Numbered from the stretch's first letter, positions 21,832 through 31,984 are shown. The stretch is 64,000 nucleotides of DNA from Austwickia chelonae NBRC 105200 (GCF_000298175.1 NZ_BAGZ01000008.1:372001-436000); one strand, 5' to 3'. Translations and numbers: made by a program. Notes: generated by a model not told the origin, from the sequence alone.

Positions 21832-22661
21832 TGGGTCAGAAAGTTAACCCGCACGGCTTCCGGCTTGGTATCACGACTGACCACAAAAGCCGTTGGTTCG
21901 CGGACAGCACGAAGAACGGACAGCGTTACCGTGATTACGTCAAAGAAGACGTAGCTATTCGTCGACTGATGTCGACCGGCATGGAGCGCGCTGGCATCAG
22001 CAAAGTTGAGATTGAGCGCACTCGGGACCGAGTGCGTGTGGACATTCACACTGCGCGCCCGGGCATCGTGATTGGCCGCCGTGGAGCAGAGGCGGATCGT
22101 ATCCGGAGTGAGCTTGAAAAGCTCACTGGGAAGCAGGTTCAGCTGAACATTCTCGAGGTGAAGAACCCCGAGATGGATGCTCAGCTTGTTGCTCAAGGTA
22201 TTGCCGAGCAGCTGTCGGCTCGAGTCTCTTTCCGTCGCGCTATGCGTAAAGGAATGCAGTCTTCTTTGCGCGCTGGCGCAAAGGGTATCCGCGTCCAGTG
22301 TTCTGGCCGCTTGGGTGGGGCTGAGATGAGCCGCTCGGAGTTCTACCGAGAAGGGCGCGTTCCGCTGCATACATTGCGTGCCCAGATTGATTACGGCTTC
22401 TACGAGGCAAAGACCACTTTCGGTCGTATCGGCGTGAAGGTGTGGATCTATAAGGGCGATATGACCGCTAAGGAGCTGGCAGCTCAGCAGGCGTCTGCTC
22501 CTGGTCGGCCGTCTCGTGGTGCACGTGGAGACCGCCCGTCCCGGGGGCGGCGCCAGAGTGGTGACCGCAGCAGCCAGCGTCAAAGCAACGATTCCGCAGC
22601 TGCTAATGCTTCCGCCGTTGGGGAAGCGCCTGCGCCTGTTTCTGAAGGGGCTGAATCCTGA
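21831..22661 (+). CDS. rpsC: 30S ribosomal protein S3
   Basis: 276 residues from ATG 21831 ([15 protein letters not shown]), overlapping the rplV stop by one base. S3 is at the mRNA entry channel. A KH domain lies near residues 60-110 ([20 protein letters not shown]), and the C-terminal domain contains [20 protein letters not shown]. An Arg/Ser/Gly-rich disordered tail of about 60 residues follows, as in other Actinobacteria. The stop overlaps rplP. Confidence 0.97.
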   Translation: MGQKVNPHGFRLGITTDHKSRWFADSTKNGQRYRDYVKEDVAIRRLMSTGMERAGISKVEIERTRDRVRVDIHTARPGIVIGRRGAEADRIRSELEKLTGKQVQLNILEVKNPEMDAQLVAQGIAEQLSARVSFRRAMRKGMQSSLRAGAKGIRVQCSGRLGGAEMSRSEFYREGRVPLHTLRAQIDYGFYEAKTTFGRIGVKVWIYKGDMTAKELAAQQASAPGRPSRGARGDRPSRGRRQSGDRSSQRQSNDSAAANASAVGEAPAPVSEGAES

Positions 22662-23080
22662 TGCTGATTCCGCGTCGCGTCAAACACCGTAAGCAGCACC
22701 ACCCGGATCGACACGGACAGGCTAAGGGCGGTACAACAATCGCCTTCGGCGAGTTTGGTATCCAGGCTATGGAACCTGCTTATGTCACCAACAGACAGAT
22801 CGAGTCTGCCCGTATCGCTATGACGCGATACATCAAGCGTGGTGGAAAGGTGTGGATTAATATCTACCCGGACCGTCCGCTGACGAAAAAACCTGCAGAA
22901 ACTCGGATGGGTTCCGGTAAGGGATCTCCTGAGTGGTGGGTGGCGAATGTGAAGCCAGGCCGAGTCATGTTCGAGCTTTCTGGCGTGTCCGAGGAGGTTG
23001 CGCGCGAAGCTATGCGTCTCGCAATGCACAAACTCCCGATGAAGTGCCGTTTCGTTCGGCGTGAGGGTGGTGACAACTGA
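22661..23080 (+). CDS. rplP: 50S ribosomal protein L16
   Basis: 139 residues. L16 contacts A-site tRNA and completes 50S assembly. [20 protein letters not shown] begins the protein, and [20 protein letters not shown] is the conserved core. Both ends overlap neighbours by one base (TGATG junctions), so rpsC, rplP and rpmC are translationally coupled. Confidence 0.97.
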   Translation: MLIPRRVKHRKQHHPDRHGQAKGGTTIAFGEFGIQAMEPAYVTNRQIESARIAMTRYIKRGGKVWINIYPDRPLTKKPAETRMGSGKGSPEWWVANVKPGRVMFELSGVSEEVAREAMRLAMHKLPMKCRFVRREGGDN

Positions 23081-23307
23081 TGGCGATTGGTTCCAAGGAC
23101 CTTGCTCCTGAGACCCTGCGTGAGCTCTCTGACGAGAAGCTCGTCGATGAACTTCGCAAAGCCAAAGAAGAGCTCTTCAACCTTCGGTTCCAGTCGGCGA
23201 CAGGGCAGCTGGAAAGCCACGGTCGGCTGCGTGCGGTGCGGCGCGATATCGCACGGATCTACACGATCATGCGTGAGCGTGAGCTGAACATCGGAGGGGC
23301 CGAGTGA
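23080..23307 (+). CDS. rpmC: 50S ribosomal protein L29
   Basis: 75 residues, two-helix protein next to the tunnel exit. [20 protein letters not shown] and [20 protein letters not shown] are characteristic. The start overlaps the rplP stop. It runs slightly past the usual 65 residues with a short acidic tail. Confidence 0.95.
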   Translation: MAIGSKDLAPETLRELSDEKLVDELRKAKEELFNLRFQSATGQLESHGRLRAVRRDIARIYTIMRERELNIGGAE

Positions 23308-23594
23308 TGGCTGAGAACAAGGAGAGCACCGTGGAGGCCTTGGAGCGTAGCGCTCGTAAGACGGCCCAGGGCTATGTGGTCAGCGACAAGATGGACAAGA
23401 CTGTTGTCGTCGAAGTTGAAGACCGCGTGAAGCATCCTCTCTACGGCAAGGTCATGCGTCGGACCAGCAAGCTGAAGGCGCACGATGCCCAGAACGAGTG
23501 TGGCGTCGGCGACCGCGTGCTGTTGATGGAGACTCGGCCGCTGTCTGCTACCAAGAGGTGGCGGGTCGTGGAGATTCTCGAGCGCGCTAAGTAA
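23307..23594 (+). CDS. rpsQ: 30S ribosomal protein S17
   Basis: 95 residues from ATG 23307; GTG 23304 one codon upstream is an alternative. CGGAGGGG precedes both. S17 is an early-binding OB-fold protein of the 30S body. It contains [20 protein letters not shown] and [20 protein letters not shown]. Last gene of the S10 unit, followed by a strong hairpin. Confidence 0.96.
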   Translation: MAENKESTVEALERSARKTAQGYVVSDKMDKTVVVEVEDRVKHPLYGKVMRRTSKLKAHDAQNECGVGDRVLLMETRPLSATKRWRVVEILERAK

Positions 23595-23600
23595 GCCTCC

Positions 23601-23639
23601 CGTGGTGGGGCTAGAACGAATTTTTCTGGCCCCACCACG
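23601..23639 (+). terminator. Hairpin between rpsQ and rplN
   Basis: CGTGGTGGGGC pairs with GCCCCACCACG across a 17-base loop that itself contains TTTTT, 6 bases after the rpsQ stop. It marks the boundary between the S10 and spc operons. No T-run follows the stem. Confidence 0.65.
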
Positions 23640-23712
23640 AACCACAAGATCCGTTCCGCAAGGCTCGACCGTATTAAGGCGGAGAGAACCAGCGCGACGA
23701 CAGGAGTGAGAA

Positions 23713-24081
23713 GTGATTCAGCAGGAGTCGCGACTGCGTGTCGCCGACAACACGGGTGCGAAGGAGATTCTCTGCATCCGTGTTCTCGGAGGCTCTGGTC
23801 GGCGGTATGCCGGCGTGGGAGACGTCATCGTTGCAACGGTGAAGGATGCCATCCCGGGTGGAAACGTCAAAAAAGGTGACGTGGTGAAGGCCGTTATCGT
23901 TCGGACGAAGAAAGAACGTCGTCGGCCTGATGGTTCCTACATTAAATTCGATGAGAATGCTGCCGTTATTCTCAAGAACGATGGCGACCCGCGAGGTACT
24001 CGCATCTTTGGCCCCGTGGGGCGTGAGCTGCGTGAGAAGAAATTCATGAAGATCATCTCGCTCGCCCCGGAGGTGCTCTGA
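23713..24081 (+). CDS. rplN: 50S ribosomal protein L14
   Basis: 122 residues, GTG start preceded by GACAGGAGTGAGAA. L14 sits at the subunit interface. [20 protein letters not shown] and [19 protein letters not shown] are signature segments, ending [10 protein letters not shown]. First gene of the spc operon, 118 bases after rpsQ, and 4 bases from rplX. Confidence 0.97.
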   Translation: MIQQESRLRVADNTGAKEILCIRVLGGSGRRYAGVGDVIVATVKDAIPGGNVKKGDVVKAVIVRTKKERRRPDGSYIKFDENAAVILKNDGDPRGTRIFGPVGRELREKKFMKIISLAPEVL

Positions 24082-24085
24082 GGCT

Positions 24086-24451
24086 ATGGCCAAGATGAAG
24101 ATTAAGAAGGGCGACCTGGTCCAGGTCATTACAGGTCGCAAGCAGGACAAAGGCGGAGACCGCGGAAAGCAAGGCAAGGTTATTGAGGTTTTCCCTGAGA
24201 GCAACCGAGTGTTGGTCGAGGGAATTAACCGAGCGACCAAGCATGTGAAACCAGGCGCCACCGCGAGCGGTTCGCGCACTGGTGGAATCATTCACGCAGA
24301 AGCGCCGATTCACGTCAGCAACGTCGCGATCGTAGACCCGGAGACAAAATCTCCGACGCGGATCAAGACGCGCATCGAGACGGTTGATCGCAACGGGCGT
24401 ACTAAGACGCAGCGCGTGCGCGTGTCAGTACGTTCTGGGAAGGACCTGTGA
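24086..24451 (+). CDS. rplX: 50S ribosomal protein L24
   Basis: 121 residues. Assembly initiator of the 50S subunit. A KOW motif lies near the N terminus ([40 protein letters not shown]). It contains [20 protein letters not shown]. The stop overlaps the start of rplE by one base (TGATG). Confidence 0.96.
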   Translation: MAKMKIKKGDLVQVITGRKQDKGGDRGKQGKVIEVFPESNRVLVEGINRATKHVKPGATASGSRTGGIIHAEAPIHVSNVAIVDPETKSPTRIKTRIETVDRNGRTKTQRVRVSVRSGKDL

Positions 24452-25020
24452 TGACTGAGAGTACGGTTTCTGTTCCTCAGGCTCGTCTTAAGCTGCGCTA
24501 CCGTGAGGACATCCGTTCTGCGCTTCAGCAGGAATTTGCCTACGGCAACGTCATGCAGGTTCCCGGGGTGACCAAAGTCGTCGTCAACATGGGTGTCGGC
24601 GAAGCAGCTCGTGACAGCAAGCTTATTGAGGGCGCGGTCCGGGACCTGACTGTGATCACGGGACAAAAGCCTGTGGTTACTAAGGCCCGTAAATCAATTG
24701 CACAGTTCAAACTGCGCGAAGGAATGCCTATTGGCTGCCATGCGACATTGCGTGGCGACCGTATGTGGGAATTTCTGGACCGGCTTGTGACCGTGGCCCT
24801 GCCGCGGATCCGTGATTTCCGCGGCTTGTCACCGAAACAATTCGACGGTCGTGGAAACTACACGTTCGGCCTTAACGAACAGTCAATGTTCTATGAGATC
24901 GACCAGGATCGAATCGACCGCGTGCGTGGTATGGATATCACCATTGTCACAACCGCAACGAATGACGACGAGGGCCGTGCGTTGCTTCGCCACCTCGGCT
25001 TCCCGTTCAAGGAGAACTGA
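24451..25020 (+). CDS. rplE: 50S ribosomal protein L5
   Basis: 189 residues from ATG 24451; GTG 24448 is possible. L5 binds 5S rRNA and contacts P-site tRNA. It contains [40 protein letters not shown] and the C-terminal FPEI-like segment [20 protein letters not shown]. Two bases separate its stop from rpsN. Confidence 0.97.
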   Translation: MTESTVSVPQARLKLRYREDIRSALQQEFAYGNVMQVPGVTKVVVNMGVGEAARDSKLIEGAVRDLTVITGQKPVVTKARKSIAQFKLREGMPIGCHATLRGDRMWEFLDRLVTVALPRIRDFRGLSPKQFDGRGNYTFGLNEQSMFYEIDQDRIDRVRGMDITIVTTATNDDEGRALLRHLGFPFKEN

Positions 25021-25022
25021 TC

Positions 25023-25208
25023 GTGGCTAAGACTGCGCTGATCAACAAAGCGAACGCCAAGCCCAAGTTCAAGGTACGCGCCTACACCCGATGCCAGAAG
25101 TGTGGACGACCCCACTCGGTGTACCGGAAGTTCGGCTTGTGCCGTGTCTGCCTTCGGGAGATGGCACACCGTGGTGAGCTGCCCGGCGTCACCAAGAGCA
25201 GCTGGTAA
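25023..25208 (+). CDS. rpsN: 30S ribosomal protein S14, zinc-binding type
   Basis: 61 residues, the short C+ form (also called rpsZ). Four cysteines in two CxxC pairs (RCQKCGRP and LCRVCLRE) form the zinc site. It ends [11 protein letters not shown]. The non-zinc paralogue is not in this window. It lies between rplE and rpsH as in other Gram-positive spc operons. Confidence 0.97.
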   Translation: MAKTALINKANAKPKFKVRAYTRCQKCGRPHSVYRKFGLCRVCLREMAHRGELPGVTKSSW

Positions 25209-25293
25209 TCGAGACAACAAGCTTCTACACCGTAGGTCGCCCCGCGCCTGACGCGGAAGGTGAAACCCCGGTGAGGAAGGGCGGAGAAGCCCA

Positions 25294-25692
25294 ATGACCA
25301 TGACCGACCCGATTGCGGACATGCTGACGCGCGTCCGGAACGCCAATTCGGCACACCATGACACAGTGTCGATGCCGTTTTCAAAGTTGAAGTCCAACAT
25401 TGCGGAAATCCTTCAGAAAGAGGGATACATCGCAAGTTGGCGTGTGGAAGAGGCGACGGTGGGCAAGACGCTCATCATCGACCTTAAGTACGGCCCGAAC
25501 CGGGAACGCTCAATCGCTGGTGTCCGCCGCGTGAGCAAACCAGGGCTTCGGGTGTACGCGAAGTCGACGAATCTGCCCAAGGTTCTCGGTGGCCTCGGCG
25601 TGGCGATCATTTCCACGTCCTCAGGCCTTCTGACGGACAAGCAGGCGGCGGCTAAGGGCGTTGGCGGGGAAGTCCTCGCCTACGTCTGGTGA
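25294..25692 (+). CDS. rpsH: 30S ribosomal protein S8
   Basis: 132 residues. S8 binds helix 21 of 16S rRNA and in some bacteria represses the spc operon. [20 protein letters not shown] and the C-terminal [11 protein letters not shown] are diagnostic. GAAGGGCGGAGAA precedes the ATG. An in-frame M follows at residue 3 (MTM), so the start is uncertain by two codons. Confidence 0.97.
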   Translation: MTMTDPIADMLTRVRNANSAHHDTVSMPFSKLKSNIAEILQKEGYIASWRVEEATVGKTLIIDLKYGPNRERSIAGVRRVSKPGLRVYAKSTNLPKVLGGLGVAIISTSSGLLTDKQAAAKGVGGEVLAYVW

Positions 25693-25714
25693 CGGAAACC
25701 AAGGAGGAGAAGAC

Positions 25715-26254
25715 ATGTCCCGAATCGGACGACTCCCTGTCTCCGTGCCATCCGGCGTCGAAGTGACCATCGAAGGCCAGGACGTACGCGTCAAGGGGCC
25801 CAAGGGCGAGCTCAGCATTCATGTGCGCGAGCCGATTACGGTGGCGCGGTGTGACGATGGGTCCGTACAGGTCTCACGTCCTAACGACGAGCGGATGTCA
25901 CGTTCTTTGCATGGGCTGACTCGCACGCTGATTAATAACATGATTATCGGCGTGACGAGCGGTTATGAAAAGAAACTGGAGATCCAGGGCACTGGTTATC
26001 GCGTATTGGCTAAAGGCTCAAACCTCGAGTTTGCCCTGGGGTACAGCCACTCTATCGTTGTCGAGCCGCCGGCTGGCATCACCTTTGCTGTTGAAGGTCC
26101 GACTAAGTTCAGCGTTGCGGGCATTGACAAGCAACTTGTGGGTGAAACTGCGGCTAACATTCGCAAGCTGCGTAAGCCTGACCCCTACAAGGGCAAGGGC
26201 GTGCGTTACGCCGGCGAAGTTGTCCGCCGCAAGGTCGGAAAGGCTGGTAAGTAA
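25715..26254 (+). CDS. rplF: 50S ribosomal protein L6
   Basis: 179 residues from ATG 25715 ([15 protein letters not shown]), set by AAGGAGGAGA upstream; a longer frame starts inside rpsH. L6 sits near the sarcin-ricin loop. The C-terminal signature [20 protein letters not shown] is present. Three bases separate it from rplR. Confidence 0.97.
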   Translation: MSRIGRLPVSVPSGVEVTIEGQDVRVKGPKGELSIHVREPITVARCDDGSVQVSRPNDERMSRSLHGLTRTLINNMIIGVTSGYEKKLEIQGTGYRVLAKGSNLEFALGYSHSIVVEPPAGITFAVEGPTKFSVAGIDKQLVGETAANIRKLRKPDPYKGKGVRYAGEVVRRKVGKAGK

Positions 26255-26257
26255 GTC

Positions 26258-26632
26258 ATGGCCATGATCGTCAAACGCGGAAAGAGCAAGGCTGCGGCAC
26301 GTACTCGGCGCCACTTCCGCCTCCGGAAGAAAATATCCGGTACTGCTCAGCAGCCGCGTATGGTAGTGACTCGTTCATCGCGCCACGTCTTCGTTCAGAT
26401 CGTCGATGACGTTGTCGGTAAGACACTTGCATCGGCTTCGACGATGGAAGCGGACCTGCGCGGCATGGAGGGCGACAAAACCGCTAAGGCTAAGAAGGTC
26501 GGCGAGTTGCTTGCCCAGCGTGCGAAGGACGCTGGGATCTCGTCAGTGGTCTTCGACCGTGGCGGTAACAAGTACCACGGACGTATCGCAGCTATTGCTG
26601 ACGGTGCACGCGAGGGCGGCCTAGCGTTGTGA
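26258..26632 (+). CDS. rplR: 50S ribosomal protein L18
   Basis: 124 residues. L18 carries 5S rRNA into the large subunit. A basic N terminus ([20 protein letters not shown]) is followed by [19 protein letters not shown] and the C-terminal [20 protein letters not shown]. Located between rplF and rpsE. Confidence 0.97.
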   Translation: MAMIVKRGKSKAAARTRRHFRLRKKISGTAQQPRMVVTRSSRHVFVQIVDDVVGKTLASASTMEADLRGMEGDKTAKAKKVGELLAQRAKDAGISSVVFDRGGNKYHGRIAAIADGAREGGLAL

Positions 26633-26672
26633 TGGCTGTCATGACTATGAACTACGAGAAGAGGATCGACTG

Positions 26673-27326
26673 ATGGCTGGACCCCAGCGCCGAGGCACTG
26701 GCGCCGGTGCCGCCGGTGGCTCCGACCGTGCCGGCGGCGACCGCAACGAGCGAGGCGACCGTCGTGGCCGCGACCGTGACAACCGCCGTGGCGGGCAGGA
26801 CGACGCCCGTAATCAGTATGTTGAGCGAGTCGTCACGATCAACCGTGTCTCGAAGGTCGTCAAAGGTGGCCGTCGTTTCAGCTTCACTGCACTTGTCGTA
26901 GTGGGGGATGGCGAAGGAACCGTTGGTGTCGGCTACGGCAAGGCGAAGGAAGTACCTGCAGCAATTGCTAAGGGTGTCGAGGAAGCAAAAAAGGCTTTCT
27001 TCAAGGTTCCTCGTATCCAAGGCACCATTCCTCACCCTGTTCAGGGTGAAGCTGCCGCTGGTGTTGTCTTGCTGCGCCCCGCAGCGCCGGGTACCGGTGT
27101 GATTGCTGGCGGTCCTGTGCGAGCGGTACTGGAATGTGCAGGGATCAGTGATGTGTTGTCTAAGTCTCTCGGTTCGGACAACGCGATCAATATTGTCCAC
27201 GCGACTGTGGAAGCTCTGAAGGGTCTTGAACGGCCTGAGAGCGTCGCTGCTCGCCGAGGCCTGCCGCTTGAGGACGTGGCCCCTGCAGCATTGCTCCGAG
27301 CACGAGCTGCTGGAGCTGGTGCGTGA
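26673..27326 (+). CDS. rpsE: 30S ribosomal protein S5
   Basis: 217 residues. S5 contributes to decoding fidelity. A disordered Gly/Arg/Asp-rich N-terminal extension of about 48 residues, common in Actinobacteria, precedes the dsRNA-binding-like domain ([20 protein letters not shown]) and the C-terminal domain with [20 protein letters not shown]. The stop overlaps the rpmD ATG. Confidence 0.97.
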   Translation: MAGPQRRGTGAGAAGGSDRAGGDRNERGDRRGRDRDNRRGGQDDARNQYVERVVTINRVSKVVKGGRRFSFTALVVVGDGEGTVGVGYGKAKEVPAAIAKGVEEAKKAFFKVPRIQGTIPHPVQGEAAAGVVLLRPAAPGTGVIAGGPVRAVLECAGISDVLSKSLGSDNAINIVHATVEALKGLERPESVAARRGLPLEDVAPAALLRARAAGAGA

Positions 27327-27508
27327 TGGCTCGTTTGAAGGTGACTCAGATCCGTTCTGAGATCGGTGGCAAACAGAACCAGCGTGAGACCTTGCGTACT
27401 CTGGGACTGAAGCGCATCGGAGATTGCGTCGTCAAAGAGGACCGTCCTGAAATCCGCGGGATGGTCCGTACGGTCATGCATCTAGTGACCGTCGAGGAGG
27501 TTGACTGA
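27326..27508 (+). CDS. rpmD: 50S ribosomal protein L30
   Basis: 60 residues, ATG overlapping the rpsE stop (TGATG); GTG 27323 is an alternative. It reads [20 protein letters not shown] then [20 protein letters not shown], the short bacterial L30 form. Two bases separate it from rplO. Confidence 0.96.
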   Translation: MARLKVTQIRSEIGGKQNQRETLRTLGLKRIGDCVVKEDRPEIRGMVRTVMHLVTVEEVD

Positions 27509-27510
27509 CC

Positions 27511-27993
27511 GTGGCAGCTCATGACAAATCTGCCGAGGAGAAGGTGACCGGGCACGCGCTCAAAGTTCACCATCTCCGCCCTGCCCCTGGAGCCAAGACC
27601 GCTAAGACTCGCGTCGGCCGCGGTGAAGGAAGCAAGGGTAAGACTGCTGGCCGAGGAACCAAGGGTACGAAGGCTCGCTACCAGGTACCTGAGCGCTTCG
27701 AAGGTGGTCAGATGCCCCTTCATATGCGCTTGCCGAAGCTCCGAGGATTTAAGAACCCTTTCCGTACCGAGTATCAGGTAGTGAACCTGGACCGTATCTC
27801 TGCGCTCTTCCCCGAAGGCGGAGAGATCACGGTTGAGGGCCTTGTCGCTAAGGGAGCGGTTCGTTCTGGACACCTGGTCAAGGTTCTCGGTGATGGCGAG
27901 ATCACCGTCAAGGTGGACATCTCAGCGCACAAGTTCTCAACTTCTGCGAAGGAAAAGATCGAGGCAGCTGGCGGAACCGTAACGCAGCTCTGA
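27511..27993 (+). CDS. rplO: 50S ribosomal protein L15
   Basis: 160 residues, GTG start. L15 is a late assembly protein of the 50S subunit. The Gly/Arg-rich N-terminal segment ([20 protein letters not shown]) and [20 protein letters not shown] are diagnostic. It ends [12 protein letters not shown]. Last gene before a strong hairpin, so the spc operon may end here. Confidence 0.97.
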   Translation: MAAHDKSAEEKVTGHALKVHHLRPAPGAKTAKTRVGRGEGSKGKTAGRGTKGTKARYQVPERFEGGQMPLHMRLPKLRGFKNPFRTEYQVVNLDRISALFPEGGEITVEGLVAKGAVRSGHLVKVLGDGEITVKVDISAHKFSTSAKEKIEAAGGTVTQL

Positions 27994-28022
27994 CGAGCCC
28001 GGGACTGGGAAGCCACCGCTAC

Positions 28023-28064
28023 ATAACACCCCGGGTGCCGGGTACACCGGACCCGGGGTGTTAT
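28023..28064 (+). terminator. Hairpin between rplO and secY
   Basis: ATAACACCCCGGGT pairs with ACCCGGGGTGTTAT, a 14-bp stem, 29 bases after the rplO stop. It separates the ribosomal-protein unit from secY-adk-map, which also differ in base composition. No U-tract. Confidence 0.7.
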
Positions 28065-28134
28065 CGTCCCCAGAGATGTTAAGCGTGCCTGCCTCCTATG
28101 AGCGGCAGGTGTGCACCCCTCACCAGGAGGATTC

Positions 28135-29445
28135 GTGCTCACGGCCTTCGCCCGAGCGTTTAAAACGCCCGATCTGCGTAAGAAGCTCCTTTTCACCTTC
28201 TTCATCATGGCTATTTTCCGACTAGGCTCTTTTGTGCCGACTCCAGGAATTAGCTATAAAGAAGTTCAAAAGTGTCAAGCTCACGGTGGGGGAGCTAACC
28301 AGCTTCTCGGCCTAGCTGATTTGTTCAGTGGTGGCGCGCTGCTTCAGCTATCAATATTCGCCCTTGGAATCATGCCGTATATTACGGCAAGTATTATTGT
28401 TCAGCTGCTTACTGTTGTGATCCCTCGATTTGAAACCCTTAAGCAAGAAGGGCAGTCGGGGCAGTCGAAGCTGACTCAATATACGCGATATCTGACTATC
28501 GCACTTGCTTTTCTTCAGGGATCCACATTCGTTACTTTCGCACATAACCCTCAGGCGCTCTTTGGTGGGAACTGCCTCAACATCATGGCGGATAATAACT
28601 GGTGGACGCCAGTTATTATGATCCTCACCATGGCGGCGGGCACTGGTCTGATCATGTGGATGGGGGAGCTCATTACGGAGCGAGGGATCGGTAACGGGAT
28701 GTCCTTGCTCATCTTTACTTCAATCGCCGCGCGTTTTCCGAGTTCGCTTTGGTCGATCAAGGAGCGCGATGGAAAGTGGGGCACCTTTCTTCTGGTGATT
28801 GTTATCGGGCTGGCCATTATTGCTGCGGTTGTATTCGTAGAGCAGTGTCAGCGAAGGATTCCGGTGACATACGCCAAACGCATGGTCGGTCGGCGAATGT
28901 ATGGTGGCACGACCACTTATATTCCTTTAAAGGTGAACCAGGCTGGCGTTATTCCGGTGATCTTTGCTTCTTCGCTGTTGGCTATCCCTGGGTTGATTGT
29001 TCAGTTCCAGCGAGCGAGTGCTGAACGGCCAGAGTGGGTAAATTGGCTTGAGGCAAATGTGGTTTCGCAACACAGTCCGATTCATATCGGCCTCTATACC
29101 GCATTGATTATCCTTTTCACTTTCTTCTATGTGTCGATTTCATTTAATCCGGATGAGGTCGCTGACAATATGAAGCGCTACGGTGGTTTCATACCAGGCT
29201 ATAGGGCTGGGCGGCCAACTGCGGAATATTTGCGTTATGTGTTGAATCGCATCACCGTGCCCGGAGCGCTCTACTTGGCGGTTATCTCGTTGATTCCGAT
29301 TGTGGCTTTCGTGATGCTCAATGCAGACCAGAACTTCCCCTTCGGAGGCACTTCGCTGTTGATCATCGTGGGTGTCGGTCTCGAGACCGTCAAACAGATT
29401 GAGTCACAGCTGCAACAGCGACACTATGAAGGTTTCTTGCGCTGA
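28135..29445 (+). CDS. secY: SecY, protein translocase channel subunit
   Basis: 436 residues from GTG 28135, placed by ACCAGGAGG at 28122-28130. SecY forms the membrane channel with SecE. Ten hydrophobic helices can be read, beginning KLLFTFFIMAIFRLGSFVPTPG, with the signature LIMWMGELITERGIGNGMSL and the cytoplasmic loop NPDEVADNMKRYGGFIPGYR. It ends RHYEGFLR. Codons ending in A or T are more frequent here than in the ribosomal genes. Confidence 0.97.
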   Translation: MLTAFARAFKTPDLRKKLLFTFFIMAIFRLGSFVPTPGISYKEVQKCQAHGGGANQLLGLADLFSGGALLQLSIFALGIMPYITASIIVQLLTVVIPRFETLKQEGQSGQSKLTQYTRYLTIALAFLQGSTFVTFAHNPQALFGGNCLNIMADNNWWTPVIMILTMAAGTGLIMWMGELITERGIGNGMSLLIFTSIAARFPSSLWSIKERDGKWGTFLLVIVIGLAIIAAVVFVEQCQRRIPVTYAKRMVGRRMYGGTTTYIPLKVNQAGVIPVIFASSLLAIPGLIVQFQRASAERPEWVNWLEANVVSQHSPIHIGLYTALIILFTFFYVSISFNPDEVADNMKRYGGFIPGYRAGRPTAEYLRYVLNRITVPGALYLAVISLIPIVAFVMLNADQNFPFGGTSLLIIVGVGLETVKQIESQLQQRHYEGFLR

Positions 29446-29618
29446 CGCGCTTGTTCCCTCTCCGGGCAGGGTTCTCTTCGTGAAGAGGATCCTGCCCGTC
29501 TCGTTCCGCGCGAATACGTGTGTATGAACACGGAACGGTTGAAGAACGTACTAAGATTCCCGTCGAGATGTGCGGGGTCAGTGGGTGCTGATCAGCGCTT
29601 TCGGAAGGAGATTCAGCG

Positions 29619-30224
29619 TTGCGACTATTGCTTCTCGGCCCCCCCGGGGCCGGTAAAGGTACACAGGCTGCTCGGATTTCGGAAGCCTTGGGGATTCCGG
29701 CAATTTCGACTGGTGATATATTCCGAAACCATATCAAAGAGCGGACCTCTTTGGGCCAGAAGGTCCAGTCGATCATTGAATCTGGGCATTTCGTCCCCGA
29801 TGAAGTCACGAATGAGATTGTTTTTAAGCGACTTCAGGAGAGGGATGCTGAGGGGGGTTACCTCTTAGATGGGTATCCTCGCACTGTCGAACAGGCTTGG
29901 GCTCTTCGCGAGTATCACTGGGCTCGTGAGGTTGATTTAGATCACGTCATCGAACTTATCGTCCCCGATGAGATATTGGTATCGAGGCTTTTGAAACGAT
30001 CTGAGATCGAGGGGCGAGCTGATGATACTGAAGACGTGATCAGGGAGAGGATGAAAGTCTACAAGGCTGAAACTATTCCTATTTCTGATATGGCTCGTTC
30101 TCGTGGGCTATTACGCGAGATCGATGGGACGGGAAGCGTAGAAGACGTGTTCCGCAGGTGTATGGAGGTTTTGGCTGTAGAAGCTCCGAAACCTCCGCGC
30201 CCTACCCGTGAGGGTGGTAAATGA
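29619..30224 (+). CDS. adk: Adenylate kinase
   Basis: 201 residues from TTG 29619, supported by GGAAGGAG 8 bases upstream and by the family N terminus (RLLLLGPPGAGKGTQAARI). Interconverts ATP+AMP and 2 ADP. The P-loop GPPGAGKGT, AMP-binding STGDIFRNHI and LDGYPRTVEQ are seen. The LID is short with no zinc cysteines. The stop overlaps map by 4 bases (ATGA). Confidence 0.96.
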   Translation: MRLLLLGPPGAGKGTQAARISEALGIPAISTGDIFRNHIKERTSLGQKVQSIIESGHFVPDEVTNEIVFKRLQERDAEGGYLLDGYPRTVEQAWALREYHWAREVDLDHVIELIVPDEILVSRLLKRSEIEGRADDTEDVIRERMKVYKAETIPISDMARSRGLLREIDGTGSVEDVFRRCMEVLAVEAPKPPRPTREGGK

Positions 30225-31069
30225 TGTTCGGGCGCCGCGAAGTTCTTGAGCCGAAAACTCGTGAGCAGATTCTGATGATGCGACATGCTGGTCTTGTTGT
30301 ACATGCAGCATTAGCTACCGTGCAGGATCAGGCCCAGTCTGGAATTACAACTCTTGAGTTGGATGAAATTGCTCGTTCAGTGATTTTATCCAAGGGGGGA
30401 ATGCCATCTTTTCCAGGTGTTCCTGGATATGAACACACCTTGTGCATTAGCGTAAATCATGCTGTTGTTCACGGGATTCCGAATGATAAAAAACTTGCCG
30501 ATGGGGATCTGGTCTCAGTTGACTGTGGTGCGATCGTGGATGGATGGCATGGCGATTCTGCGGTGAGTTTTATTGTAGGTGGAAGAGCTTCAGCCTCTGA
30601 AAAAGCGCTAGCCTTGATGGATTCAACTGAATCTAGCTTGTGGGCTGGGATTGCAGCTTTAAAGATCGACGGAGTTTTGAATGATGTCGGCGGTGCAATC
30701 GAAGATGAAATTGATCGGCTTGCTGACATCCATGATCTAGATATGGCCATAGTTGACGGCTATACCGGGCACGGTATCGGCCGAGAAATGCATATGGCGC
30801 CTGATGTCTACAACTATCGGATTAAAGGACGCACTCCGAAGGTATGTGAAGGTGCGACTATTGCTATTGAACCGATGGTTGCGCTGGGGAGTGGTGACAC
30901 TTCCGTCTTGGAGGACGGCTGGACAGTCGTAACCGCTGATGGGGGTCTTGCGGCGCATTGGGAACATACGGTCGCGGTGACTGAAGCCGGGGTGTGGGTT
31001 CTCACTGCTGAGGACGGAGGAAAGTCCCGGCTTGGATCCATGGGCGTTAGATGCGGTCATCTTGACTGA
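30221..31069 (+). CDS. map: Methionine aminopeptidase, type I
   Basis: 282 residues. Removes the initiator methionine from nascent proteins. The five metal ligands are visible in SVDCGAIVDGWHGDSAV (two Asp), GHGIGREMH (His), AIEPMVA (Glu) and HWEHTVAV (Glu), with the HGIP segment earlier. ATG 30221 overlaps the adk stop; ATG 30224 follows immediately. The gene looks AT-richer than the ribosomal genes (a sampled 60-base line has 28 G+C). Confidence 0.96.
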   Translation: MMFGRREVLEPKTREQILMMRHAGLVVHAALATVQDQAQSGITTLELDEIARSVILSKGGMPSFPGVPGYEHTLCISVNHAVVHGIPNDKKLADGDLVSVDCGAIVDGWHGDSAVSFIVGGRASASEKALALMDSTESSLWAGIAALKIDGVLNDVGGAIEDEIDRLADIHDLDMAIVDGYTGHGIGREMHMAPDVYNYRIKGRTPKVCEGATIAIEPMVALGSGDTSVLEDGWTVVTADGGLAAHWEHTVAVTEAGVWVLTAEDGGKSRLGSMGVRCGHLD

Positions 31070-31330
31070 CTCTGCCTCCGCGGCCAGCTGAACTAGGGCC
31101 TAGCAGGAGACTACTGTGTGGTGATTTCATCTTCCTGGGCGGCTGCACTAGACTTGACCTTCGGCACCTTTCTGCTTTCAAGTTGCAGGCGCGTTCAGTG
31201 ACGCCCAGAGAGTGACAACGACGTTGACTCGCTGGTTGCTTGCTACCAGGAGATGCCAGACAGCCGGGTGTGCCCGGAGGGTGCTCAATCGTTCGATTAG
31301 AGCGACTGAGCTAAACGGATTGCGGAGGAC
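31070..31330 (+). promoter_or_regulatory. Promoter region upstream of infA
   Basis: 261 bases without a recognisable gene. TAGACT at 31149-31154 is a possible -10 box, but no good -35 element lies at the correct distance. The gap suggests that infA, rpmJ and rpsM form their own unit, separate from secY-adk-map. Confidence 0.25.
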
Positions 31331-31552
31331 ATGGCCAAGAAGGACGGTGTCATCGAGATCGAGGGAACGATCGTTGAAGCTCTGCCGAACGCGATGTTTC
31401 GGGTTGAGCTCTCGAACGGTCACAAGGTTCTCGCTCATATCTCGGGCAAGATGCGTCAGCACTACATCCGGATCCTCCCTGAGGACCGGGTGGTCGTCGA
31501 GTTGAGCCCCTATGACCTGTCTCGGGGCCGTATCGTGTTCCGTTACCGTTGA
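31331..31552 (+). CDS. infA: Translation initiation factor IF-1
   Basis: 73 residues, the usual length. IF-1 occupies the 30S A site during initiation. OB-fold sequence: [20 protein letters not shown], then [20 protein letters not shown], ending [17 protein letters not shown] site lies directly before the ATG. Followed by rpmJ after 135 bases. Confidence 0.97.
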   Translation: MAKKDGVIEIEGTIVEALPNAMFRVELSNGHKVLAHISGKMRQHYIRILPEDRVVVELSPYDLSRGRIVFRYR

Positions 31553-31687
31553 GCGACACCCGCTAGTCGCTTGCTTCGCCGCCTAGGTGGAGATGCAGGC
31601 GTCAATTCCAACCCACCACAGGTTCAAGGACTGCGTTGTGAATGCTCTTAACAAGGTCCTGGACCCAGATCTGAAGACAGCAGGCAG

Positions 31688-31801
31688 ATGAAGGTTCAGC
31701 CCAGCGTCAAGAAGATCTGCGACAAGTGCAAGGTGATCCGCCGTAACGGGCGAGTCATGGTGATCTGCGAAAACCTGCGTCATAAGCAGCGTCAAGGCTG
31801 A
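31688..31801 (+). CDS. rpmJ: 50S ribosomal protein L36
   Basis: A 37-codon gene reading [19 protein letters not shown] and ending NLRHKQRQG. Zinc-type L36: Cys11, Cys14, Cys27 and His32 form the site. GGCAG lies shortly before the ATG. The order infA-rpmJ-rpsM is the standard one for this operon. Confidence 0.96.
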   Translation: MKVQPSVKKICDKCKVIRRNGRVMVICENLRHKQRQG

Positions 31802-31878
31802 TCTACCAGTTTTCTTGTACGTCGTCGTTTGATCTACTCAAGTGACGCGACAAAATCGCACACTTGCAACACCCGGCC

Positions 31879-31895
31879 CCGGATCCATGATCCGG
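31879..31895 (+). promoter_or_regulatory. Small hairpin between rpmJ and rpsM
   Basis: CCGGATC-CAT-GATCCGG, a 7-bp perfect dyad with a 3-base loop in the 183-base gap before rpsM. No T-run. It could be a processing or regulatory structure; the function is not shown by the sequence. Confidence 0.3.
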
Positions 31896-31984
31896 ATGTC
31901 ACCCCCGGCACGGAGGCCGAGGACCAACAGCAGTTGGGACGGTGTTGCTCCAGACCTCCGTACTGATCAGGAGATTCGTACCGA

